From positions 1 through 64,000 of the forward strand of contig MEPU01000002.1 of assembly GCA_001771815.1 (NCBI GenBank): a stretch of DNA of 64,000 bases, read 5' to 3'. Position numbers and translations under genes: made by a program. Of the stretch, positions 53,338 through 60,547 are shown one piece after another. Origin of the DNA: Bdellovibrionales bacterium RIFCSPHIGHO2_01_FULL_40_29. Lineage in GTDB: Bacteria > Bdellovibrionota > Bdellovibrionia > Bdellovibrionales > Bdellovibrionaceae. How positions within the stretch are numbered: the stretch's first letter is position 1; every line of letters begins with the position of its first letter. The notes under the pieces are model-generated. The model ran no database searches and had not been told where the DNA came from. It saw only the letters and a list, made by a program, of their open reading frames with translations.

Positions 53338-54453
53338 GTGAGTACTTTTGAAATGATTAGCAAACATGGCGATCACGAACAGGTCATTTTTTGTCATGAT
53401 AAGAATGTTGGTTTGAAAGCCATTATTGCAATCCACAACACGGTCTTGGGACCAGCTTTGGGTGGAACACGCATGTTCAATTACAAAAATGAAGATGAGG
53501 CCCTGATCGATGTCTTGCGACTTTCAAAAGGAATGACTTATAAAGCCTCAGCGGCGGGATTGAATCTTGGGGGCGGTAAAGCTGTTATTCTTGGCGATTC
53601 AAAAACTCAAAAAACAGAAGGCCTTTTCAGAGCCTTTGGTCAATTTGTAAATTCTCTGAACGGAAAATACATTACTGCTGAAGATGTGGGAACATCTGTG
53701 AATGATATGGAGCATATCTATATGGAGACTCCTTGGGTCACAGGGATTCCAAAAGATTTTGGTGGATCCGGAGATCCATCGCCTTATACAGCTCATGGTG
53801 TCCTTATGGGAATTAAGGCTGCAGCTCATGAAAAATTAGGCACTGATTCCCTAAAAGGAATGCGCATTGCTGTTCAAGGTCTGGGAAATGTAGGCTCCAA
53901 TTTAGTGAAGTATCTTGTTGAAGAGGGTGCTAAAGTTATCATTGCTGACATTGATCAAGTTCGCGTGAAAGCTCATCATGATAAATACGGTGTTGAGGTT
54001 GTGGCTCCAGATCAAATTCTTTTTACAGAATGTGATATCCAAGCCCCATGTGCTATGGGAGCTATCGTCAATGATCAAACTATTGGTAAATTCCGCTGCA
54101 AAGTGATTGCAGGTGGAGCGAATAACCAATTAGCAGAAGCGCGCCATGGTGATCAACTGCGTGAATTAGGAATCCTATATGCTCCTGATTATGTTGTTAA
54201 TGCCGGTGGACTCATGAATGTTTTTGTGGAGCTCGAAGGCTACTCACCTGATCGCGCCTTTGAAAAAACAAAGCGTGTTTATGATAATGTCAAAAAAGTT
54301 TTCGAAATTTCTAAACGTGATAATATCGGAACTCACACGGCCGCAGATCGCTTAGCCGAAGAGCGTATTAAAACGATTGGATACCTTAAACAGCATCATC
54401 CAGGAAAATCAAATCGGTCTTTCACAACATTAAAAGAAGTTAATAATCGCTAA
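53338..54453 (+). CDS. ldh: Leucine dehydrogenase (Leu/Phe/Val dehydrogenase family)
   Basis: 371 aa, GTG start with AAAGGAG nine bases upstream. Catalytic Lys69 in MTYKAS and Lys81 in LNLGGGKAVI match the Bacillus LeuDH pair. GPALGGTRM (substrate loop) and VQGLGNVGSNLVKYL (NAD fold) complete it. It deaminates branched-chain amino acids; a peptide-eating predator could use this as a first catabolic step, though that is inference. The gene stands alone. Confidence 0.92.
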   Translation: MSTFEMISKHGDHEQVIFCHDKNVGLKAIIAIHNTVLGPALGGTRMFNYKNEDEALIDVLRLSKGMTYKASAAGLNLGGGKAVILGDSKTQKTEGLFRAFGQFVNSLNGKYITAEDVGTSVNDMEHIYMETPWVTGIPKDFGGSGDPSPYTAHGVLMGIKAAAHEKLGTDSLKGMRIAVQGLGNVGSNLVKYLVEEGAKVIIADIDQVRVKAHHDKYGVEVVAPDQILFTECDIQAPCAMGAIVNDQTIGKFRCKVIAGGANNQLAEARHGDQLRELGILYAPDYVVNAGGLMNVFVELEGYSPDRAFEKTKRVYDNVKKVFEISKRDNIGTHTAADRLAEERIKTIGYLKQHHPGKSNRSFTTLKEVNNR

Positions 54454-54483
54454 AAACCACTGAAGAAAGAAGAGAAAGACCTT

Positions 54484-55188
54484 ATGACAATAATTCAAAA
54501 GCAATGGAAACTGATCCTCGGTGTATTTGGTGTGATTTTACTTGTTGGGGCGGGAATCATGATTCGCACAGTCATGGCAACGACAAAAGAACAGAAAGCT
54601 CAAGAAAAGTTTTTCATGATTGAGAAAAAGTACACGGACTATAAAGAAAAAAAGAATGCTCCACCACCAGATCTCAAGAATACCAAAGCAGCTCCGGCTA
54701 CCACTCCGGAGGCATTGGCTTTGGAATTGACCGAAGTCAAAGGTCAGTTAGAAAAATTTGTAACTGAAAATCCAGTTTCAAAAGCCACTCAAATGGCAGC
54801 ATTGTATTTCAGTGAAATTTTAAAAGAAGAAAAAAACAAAGAGTTGGCATTATCCACACTTCAAAAAGTTCAAACCCAAGACACTGGTTTAGTGAATACT
54901 TTGGTTCAACAGCAAATTGGTCAACTTTTAGCGGATTCTAATAAGTGCCAAGATGCTATTGATATTTGGCAAAAAATTGTGGCTCGAAAAGAAGCTTCAT
55001 TTTTACATAATGAAGTTAAAATTCAACAAGCACTCTGCTATCAACAGTTGAATAATTCTCAAAAAGCCGAAGAGCTTCTCACAAATATTGCCAATCAAAA
55101 ACCTGATGGACAGATTAATTCCACCACAACCAAGGATGCCGCTAAGTATTTAAGATTACTGCAAATGAAGAAAGTTTCTGGCATTTAA
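54484..55188 (+). CDS. YfgM-like membrane protein with TPR fold
   Basis: 234 aa. A single N-terminal membrane helix (LILGVFGVILLVGAGIMI), then a Lys/Glu-rich linker and a helical repeat domain (ALALELTEVKGQL, ATQMAALYFSEIL, QQIGQLLADSNKC, ALCYQQLNNSQKAEELL). YfgM is encoded directly before bamB in E. coli and here too, which supports the assignment. It anchors periplasmic folding factors near SecYEG in E. coli. Confidence 0.78.
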   Translation: MTIIQKQWKLILGVFGVILLVGAGIMIRTVMATTKEQKAQEKFFMIEKKYTDYKEKKNAPPPDLKNTKAAPATTPEALALELTEVKGQLEKFVTENPVSKATQMAALYFSEILKEEKNKELALSTLQKVQTQDTGLVNTLVQQQIGQLLADSNKCQDAIDIWQKIVARKEASFLHNEVKIQQALCYQQLNNSQKAEELLTNIANQKPDGQINSTTTKDAAKYLRLLQMKKVSGI

Positions 55189-55190
55189 CA

Positions 55191-56324
55191 GTGAAATCCT
55201 TCTTATTTATTCTCCTCTTTTTAGGTCTTGGTTGTTCGCAGGCTCCTCGTCAAGAGGTTTCTCAATTTGTCGTCACGGCGGATTGGGTTCGCGACACTTT
55301 AGCAAAAAAGAATGAAGGTTTTCGCAAGATCAATCGGATGACACCGGTGATCTACAAAGACCTCATTATTGTCGGTAATGCTGTTGATGGTCTTGTCGCT
55401 CTTCATCATGACAGTGGTGCTGAAGTTTGGAGAATCCCTATTCCCCATGGTGTAGAGGCCGGAGCCACTGTTATTCGCGATCGCCTTTTTGTCGGTTCAA
55501 ACAATGGTCGAATGTATGGAATTGATTTAAAAACAGCACAGATTCTTTGGACCTTTGATACCAAATCTGAAATTGTTGCCGAACCTATTCTGGCAGACGG
55601 TATTTTATATTTTCTCTCGGGCAGTCAATCTGTCTTTGCTTTGGATGCTGCCAATGGAAAGCAGCTGTGGACCTACAATCGTCAAGACACATCTAGTTTG
55701 ATGACTATTCGTGGTGGTTCAAAGCCTGCCTATTCCAATGGAAATATCTTTGTGGGCTTTAGTGATGGCTCGCTGGTAGCCTTTAATGCCAAGACGGGGA
55801 CACAGCAATGGGAAATCTCACTAAATAAAAATACCCGTTTCAAAGATATTGATTCGACTCCTCTAGTGGATGCCGATACGATTTTTATCAACAGCTATGA
55901 TGACAAGATCTACTGTGTTTCAAAATCAAAAGGCGAAATTATTTGGAGCACAAAAGGGGGCGGCATTAGCACTCCCATCTTGTCTGGAGATCGATTGATT
56001 TACACCACCTCGCGTGGCGAGATTGTTTCTCTCTTAAAGAAAACTGGTCAAGAAGTCTGGAAAGTCACTTCAAAGTCTGGGATTTTATCTGATCCCGTAC
56101 TTTATCATGGCATGATCACGACTGGCGAGTCCCAAGGTCGTCTTTTATTTTTAGATTTACTCACAGGTGATCTCAAAGGATCCTTTGAGCCAGGTCGCGG
56201 TGTCTTTTCAAGACCTGCCGTCAATTTGGATCGAAAGCATGTTTACTTTATTTCGGGTGAAGGCAATGCCTATGCTATTCGCGCCGAAACACGACATAAA
56301 TCCTCCATCTACTATTTAAAATAA
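55191..56324 (+). CDS. bamB: Outer-membrane assembly lipoprotein BamB
   Basis: 377 aa, GTG start, three nt after YfgM. Lipobox FLGLGC (Cys about 15). An eight-bladed beta-propeller built of PQQ-like repeats is visible, e.g. LVALHHDSGAEVWRI, MYGIDLKTAQILWTF, VFALDAANGKQLWTY, LVAFNAKTGTQQWEI, IYCVSKSKGEIIWST. BamB helps BamA insert barrels. A good fit with the several predicted barrel proteins here. Confidence 0.92.
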   Translation: MKSFLFILLFLGLGCSQAPRQEVSQFVVTADWVRDTLAKKNEGFRKINRMTPVIYKDLIIVGNAVDGLVALHHDSGAEVWRIPIPHGVEAGATVIRDRLFVGSNNGRMYGIDLKTAQILWTFDTKSEIVAEPILADGILYFLSGSQSVFALDAANGKQLWTYNRQDTSSLMTIRGGSKPAYSNGNIFVGFSDGSLVAFNAKTGTQQWEISLNKNTRFKDIDSTPLVDADTIFINSYDDKIYCVSKSKGEIIWSTKGGGISTPILSGDRLIYTTSRGEIVSLLKKTGQEVWKVTSKSGILSDPVLYHGMITTGESQGRLLFLDLLTGDLKGSFEPGRGVFSRPAVNLDRKHVYFISGEGNAYAIRAETRHKSSIYYLK

Positions 56325-56343
56325 CTCAACAGAGGAGCCCCTT

Positions 56344-56736
56344 ATGAATTTATTTTTAATCCGGATATTCGCAGTTGTTGGATTTTTTTTCGTTATGGCC
56401 TGCTCAAATATCCCTTGTAAAATTGAAGACCGACCTGCTCCACAAACCACAGGAGATCAGAAATCAATGACAGCACCTAAGGATTTAACATCTCGCACGC
56501 GTGTTTACAAAGCTGACGGATCATTACAGTGTGGGCAGGGGAAAAAAGTGGACCTTTCAACCATGCAAAAAGAATTGGGTGATATCCAAATATTCTCTGC
56601 AGAAAATAAGAATGATGGTCTGATGAGAATCCAAGTCTGCGGTCACCCTACAGGAAACTGCAACGTTTACGAGATCTTAGAGGCCGATCTTGATAAGGCT
56701 CTTAAGCTGGGATTTAAAAAATGGATTCGCGACTAG
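56344..56736 (+). CDS. Small lipoprotein, unknown
   Basis: 130 aa. Lipobox VMACSN (Cys about 20), a Pro/Thr linker (about 28-45), then a Cys-containing domain (SLQCGQG, IQVCGHPTGNCNVYEI). It follows bamB by 19 nt with an AGAGGAG-like site, so it may be made with the Bam lipoprotein. No family recognised. C terminus GFKKWIRD. Confidence 0.65.
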   Translation: MNLFLIRIFAVVGFFFVMACSNIPCKIEDRPAPQTTGDQKSMTAPKDLTSRTRVYKADGSLQCGQGKKVDLSTMQKELGDIQIFSAENKNDGLMRIQVCGHPTGNCNVYEILEADLDKALKLGFKKWIRD

Positions 56737-56830
56737 TATTGATTCAAAAAGCGAATTATTTTGAGAATGTTCCGATTAATATATAAAGATTAGACTATTT
56801 ATTGGAAACTAGACCCATCAGGGGGAACTG

Positions 56831-57007
56831 ATGGACTACGTGGAATATCTTCTTTACGAAGCCAGGCCATATCTTTATGCATCTCTTTCGGCATTTGCTT
56901 TTTATAATTATCAAGGTTCAAAATTGATGTTAGCAAGTGCAGTCATATTGGCCGGCTGCAGTTATTCTGTATTTGCACTTCGGTATCAGTATCGAAAAAT
57001 CAAATGA
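56831..57007 (+). CDS. 58-aa membrane protein, unknown
   Basis: 58 aa. GGGGGA lies five bases before ATG at 56831. MDYVEYLLYEARPYLYASLS opens the chain; a single hydrophobic stretch (LMLASAVILAGCSYSVFAL) and a basic end (RYQYRKIK) follow. Positive-inside rule predicts the C terminus in the cytoplasm. It ends 13 nt before the integrase stop, convergent. Too short for family recognition; possible toxin-like or regulatory small protein, but nothing proves either. Confidence 0.55.
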   Translation: MDYVEYLLYEARPYLYASLSAFAFYNYQGSKLMLASAVILAGCSYSVFALRYQYRKIK

Positions 57008-57019
57008 ACCTTTGATCAC

Positions 57020-57910
57020 TTATTTGATTTCAATCAAGTAAGCCCCTGCTGATTCTTTTGGTCGAATATCCAAGTACTTTCCTGTTGTTGATATAGACTC
57101 ATGACCCAGTGTTTTTTGCACGACATGAATGGGAGCGCCAGCTTCTATAGAATGAGTGGCGCAGGTGTGCCTCAACCAATGCGGAGAAGGTTCAACAGAG
57201 ACTTTTGCCACTTTCGCGGCCCGCCGAACAATTCTAAAAATCTGACTTGGATTTAAGGGTTTTTCGATCTGACCTGCTTTCGGTCGGGTGGATGTAAATA
57301 AGTAATCACTCGAAAGATCAACTATAAAATCAAAAAGATCCCGCGCCAAGTGGGCGGGGAGATGAATGGACCGGACTTTCTTCCCCTTACCTTCTACTAA
57401 AAGATAAAAACTTTCCTCGCTTCCGCGCTGTATGCTGGATTGACGCAATTTGCAAATCTCATCCACTCGAACACCTGTAAAGTATAGGACCTTCAGAATC
57501 AGTTTATTCCGTGCGTGAGATTCTTTTAAAATCATCTGCTCTATTTGTTCCCGTGAAAGGACCTTCGAATACAATCGATCCGGAGTCTTAATGGTTTCAA
57601 GTAAAACCGCTGGATTTCTTTCGATATATCCCGACTTATGCACAAACGAAAATAATGAAGACAATGCATTTTTATACGTATTGCGAGTGGAATCCGAATG
57701 CTCTCCAAAAGTTTTAATAAAAAGCGCCAGGTGAGTGACCTGAGTCGTTTTTAAATACAGCTGAGGATAGAAATTGAAAAACTCTTTAACTATACGTCTG
57801 TAATACCTTTGAGTTTTCGCTGATTTTTGAAATAACCATGAGCCGATGATCGCAAGATCCTCTAAATTTCGCCCAGGAATGACTTCTAAACTGTGATTCT
57901 GATTTGACAT
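57020..57910 (-). CDS. Orphan tyrosine recombinase (phage-integrase family)
   Basis: 296 aa from ATG 57910. An N-terminal SAM-like core-binding domain (about 10-95) is followed by the catalytic domain: Arg in TGVRVDEICKL (about 151), HWLRHTCATHSI (HxxR), GHESISTTGKYL (His and Tyr nucleophile). All six recombinase residues appear present. It is not obviously XerC or XerD and stands alone beside an HTH gene. A GCTTAT-GAT-ATAAGC palindrome (57914-57928) and a direct TAAGCAC repeat lie directly upstream of its start. Confidence 0.85.
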   Translation of the reverse strand: MSNQNHSLEVIPGRNLEDLAIIGSWLFQKSAKTQRYYRRIVKEFFNFYPQLYLKTTQVTHLALFIKTFGEHSDSTRNTYKNALSSLFSFVHKSGYIERNPAVLLETIKTPDRLYSKVLSREQIEQMILKESHARNKLILKVLYFTGVRVDEICKLRQSSIQRGSEESFYLLVEGKGKKVRSIHLPAHLARDLFDFIVDLSSDYLFTSTRPKAGQIEKPLNPSQIFRIVRRAAKVAKVSVEPSPHWLRHTCATHSIEAGAPIHVVQKTLGHESISTTGKYLDIRPKESAGAYLIEIK

Positions 57911-57913
57911 ACA

Positions 57914-57928
57914 GCTTATGATATAAGC
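57914..57928. promoter_or_regulatory. Palindrome before the integrase gene
   Basis: GCTTAT, GAT, ATAAGC: a perfect six-base inverted repeat whose arms flank three bases, immediately upstream of the integrase start. TAAGCAC recurs at 57924-57930 and 57940-57946. Possible operator for integrase control; not tested. Confidence 0.35.
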
Positions 57929-58001
57929 ACACCTAATTCTAAGCACGAATACTAAACTAATCATGCGTACATAAACTAGACCTTGGTCCGATAGTAAAAT
58001 G

Positions 58002-58020
58002 TGGCAGATTTGGCAGAATT
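58002..58020 (+). repeat. Tandem TGGCAGA(A)TT repeat before the HTH gene
   Basis: TGGCAGATT then TGGCAGAATT, adjacent copies ending six bases before the HTH gene ATG. No Shine-Dalgarno sequence is seen between. Such tandem half sites could be an autoregulatory operator. Confidence 0.35.
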
Positions 58021-58026
58021 TGAACT

Positions 58027-58479
58027 ATGAAAAAATCTCTCAGTCCGTTTGATTATCCGATCGTTATCCGCAAAAACATGAATTTTTTAACGATCAGCGT
58101 TCCAGACCTCAATATCATCATGACGGAAGAAATTCCTCTGACGAACAAACTAGAGAAAAACTTCTTAATTAAGATTGCTAAAAACGTAGGAATGGCTTGG
58201 GTCAAGGTTTCCCACCAGATTTATCGAAAGCAAACCAAGCAACGAACACCCTCAAAAACCAAAGATATTTTATCGCCACGTTTCAGGTCAAAACCGATCA
58301 AAATTGCGCAGGCGGCGAAGATCATTGGAGTCTCTGAAAATACACTTCGCCGTATGGTCAAACGGGGTGATATTTCATGCGTAAAAACTGGTAAAGGTCA
58401 TCGGCGATTTACCGAAAATAGCCTTAAAAAGTGGCTTGAAACCAGCCAAGTGACGACGACTTTAAATACTTCAAAATAA
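58027..58479 (+). CDS. HTH DNA-binding protein, excisionase/MerR-like C domain
   Basis: 150 aa. The C-terminal domain (about 95-145) is a winged HTH of the excisionase/MerR-like type: KIAQAAKIIGVSENTLRRMVKRGDISCVKTGKGHRRF. The N-terminal 60 residues (FDYPIVIRKNMNFLTISVPDLNII) resemble the HicB fold of antitoxin proteins, though only by eye. It diverges from the integrase gene over a 116-bp gap, so it could be an excision factor or regulator of it. Confidence 0.7.
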   Translation: MKKSLSPFDYPIVIRKNMNFLTISVPDLNIIMTEEIPLTNKLEKNFLIKIAKNVGMAWVKVSHQIYRKQTKQRTPSKTKDILSPRFRSKPIKIAQAAKIIGVSENTLRRMVKRGDISCVKTGKGHRRFTENSLKKWLETSQVTTTLNTSK

Positions 58480-58555
58480 ATACTAGAAATCAATTGAAAG
58501 ACCACCTTCATTCCATTAAATCCAAGATTACTCATTCATACAAAAGGTTGGATCT

Positions 58556-59131
58556 ATGAAATCAATTCTAGCAGTTTTTGTTCTTTTGTTTTCAGTTGTT
58601 ACTTTAGCAGGTCTTGAAGCTGATTTTGAAACCATTAAAAATTGGGGACGAAGCCAAGAAGCCACTGGAACAATATGCGAAGATATTGCTCAATTGCGTT
58701 TCATGGAAAAGTATCCAGCACCCGAATACACTGTTTTAACTGGAATTTCGTACAGTGATAAAGATCGCACCCTCGGTGAATTGGATGTGATTGTTTTTAA
58801 TAATTCAAACCATGTTGCCGAAATCGTTGCCGAGGTTAAATGCTGGAAAAGCCCAAAAAGTGGCTTACATAAAGCTCATGATCAGCGAAAACGATTCCTC
58901 AAAAATGTTCATTCCAGTAAAGCTTTAAAATTCACCTGGCTTCAGGATCCAAAAGTAAAGCTCACTAAAACTCAGTTCAACAAAGTTCAAGAGTTTATGT
59001 CCGTGGCTCAAAGCGGAACTCAAAAAGATGGCTTTGATTACGAATTGCCTTATACATTGAAAGAGCTGATGCAATTACGGATGGATATCCTAAAATGCCA
59101 GGATTCAGGTGCTTGTAAAAAGCCAGAATAA
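58556..59131 (+). CDS. Secreted PD-(D/E)XK-like nuclease, predicted
   Basis: 191 aa with signal peptide (MKSILAVFVLLFSVVTLAG). The core GELDVIVF (Asp77) followed by VAEVKCW (Glu93-x-Lys95) and an N-terminal Glu in an amphipathic helix (ICEDIAQLRF, Glu42) matches the alpha-beta-beta-beta order of PD-(D/E)XK nucleases such as the YraN type. Secreted, so if active it would work on DNA or RNA outside the cytoplasm. This is inference; no known family was recognised. Confidence 0.6.
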   Translation: MKSILAVFVLLFSVVTLAGLEADFETIKNWGRSQEATGTICEDIAQLRFMEKYPAPEYTVLTGISYSDKDRTLGELDVIVFNNSNHVAEIVAEVKCWKSPKSGLHKAHDQRKRFLKNVHSSKALKFTWLQDPKVKLTKTQFNKVQEFMSVAQSGTQKDGFDYELPYTLKELMQLRMDILKCQDSGACKKPE

Positions 59132-59253
59132 TACATGATGTAACATAATATAACTTATCAGAAAACATGCTCTTTAATGGATACTAGCCTTATAGCGATA
59201 AACAACACAGAAATTCGTTTTCTTTCCAGTTAAAATAGAACCATAATAGAGCC

Positions 59254-59772
59254 ATGACCCAAGGGACATTGCTAATTGTTGAAGATGAATTTGATCTTCT
59301 GGAAATTCTTGTAGAAATGCTGTCGCCGGTTTGTGGTAAAATCTTAACAACTTCAAACGGTAAAGAAGCTTTAGATGTTTTATCCGGCACTGAAAAAATC
59401 CATGCTGTGTTATCTGACATAAATATGCCACTAATGACTGGTTTTCAATTGCTTGCCCAGGTTCGTGAATCAGGAAGCATTATTCCTTTTGTGACATTAA
59501 CAGCCTATGCCGACCAAGAAAATATGCGCGAATCCATTCGACTAAATGCCACTGATTTTTTAACAAAACCTTTTGATCGCAAAGAACTTGCCGATGTGAT
59601 TGGAAAGGCTCTTCGCCAGGGCATAAATTTAGATGAAATTCAGCAGGAAATGCAAACTCGGGCACAGGATTTAAAGATTACCAGTGAATTTTTGGAATAT
59701 TACCAAACCTATCAAAAGAAAATTATGGGCATCCGCATTGAAAATTCTAAATATATAAAACAGCGCTCTTAA
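59254..59772 (+). CDS. Response regulator, receiver domain only
   Basis: 172 aa. The receiver domain (about 3-120) has the acid pair VEDEFD (Asp), phosphoacceptor Asp in VLSDINMP (about 54), Thr in LTAYAD (about 82) and Lys in TKPFD (about 105). The tail (about 125-172) is a helical coil (LDEIQQEMQTRAQDLKITSEFLEYYQ) with no DNA-binding or enzymatic domain. No kinase neighbours it. It could be a CheY-type effector or a phospho-relay part. Confidence 0.85.
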   Translation: MTQGTLLIVEDEFDLLEILVEMLSPVCGKILTTSNGKEALDVLSGTEKIHAVLSDINMPLMTGFQLLAQVRESGSIIPFVTLTAYADQENMRESIRLNATDFLTKPFDRKELADVIGKALRQGINLDEIQQEMQTRAQDLKITSEFLEYYQTYQKKIMGIRIENSKYIKQRS

Positions 59773-59826
59773 AAGATCTGGCACCCCTGTTTTATTTCAA
59801 GTTAGTATAGAGACATGAAGGATTTT

Positions 59827-60540
59827 ATGAAAATACCAAAAGCCTCGTTGATCTTAGCGTCACTCATTTTTTCACTTTTTACAGCAACACCCGTCTGGGC
59901 TGATTTCACCCGAGAAAAGTGTGCTGAAACATTGGTGGGTAATAAAATTATTCAAGTGAATCGCCAGTGGAATGAAAAAACACGACGTTGTTTTATTTCC
60001 GTACATCCCCGAGTCATCGAGGATTTAAAGTATCGAGATTATTATTTCGATAACTCAGGATTTTTTATGGTTTTCAATTCCTATGGAATTGGAGATGAAT
60101 CCGTAACAGCTGGAGCTCGTGGTTTTTTTTTACTTCCCCAAGTGAACGAGTATCCAGATTTTTCTTTTGAAGAGAATAACGATGTGATTGTCAAAATGGT
60201 TTCCGGTCACCAACTTCGCATTTCAGGCAAAGATTTCTCAATTGTCAGTTTATCAGATGGATTAATCACTGAAAAACCTCTATCACCTAAAAACCAGGGC
60301 GGTGTCGAATTTCAACTGACTCGCGGATACTGGCTGGATGGGGGATTTAAATTAGGAGGTCTCCCGTTGGACACCTCAACCAATAAGACTCGATTCCAAT
60401 CCGCACAATCCACAGAATCTTGCATACTGACGAATAAAACCTATTTAAATTACGAATCAGATGGTGAGTTTTCCTTGAAATTTTTAGGCACTAAAATGAC
60501 AGATTTTGTGAGGGCGAAATGCCCTCAGTTAAAATTGTAA
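59827..60540 (+). CDS. Secreted protein, unknown
   Basis: 237 aa from ATG 59827; an ATG at 59815 would add MKDF and lacks a better ribosome site. Signal peptide ends TPVWA. The mature protein is beta-rich with one Cys pair near the ends (FTREKCAETL, RRCFISVH and a terminal ARKCPQLKL-like end FVRAKCPQ). No family recognised. Convergent with the M28 gene, seven nt apart. Confidence 0.6.
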   Translation: MKIPKASLILASLIFSLFTATPVWADFTREKCAETLVGNKIIQVNRQWNEKTRRCFISVHPRVIEDLKYRDYYFDNSGFFMVFNSYGIGDESVTAGARGFFLLPQVNEYPDFSFEENNDVIVKMVSGHQLRISGKDFSIVSLSDGLITEKPLSPKNQGGVEFQLTRGYWLDGGFKLGGLPLDTSTNKTRFQSAQSTESCILTNKTYLNYESDGEFSLKFLGTKMTDFVRAKCPQLKL

Positions 60541-60547
60541 GTTGATC

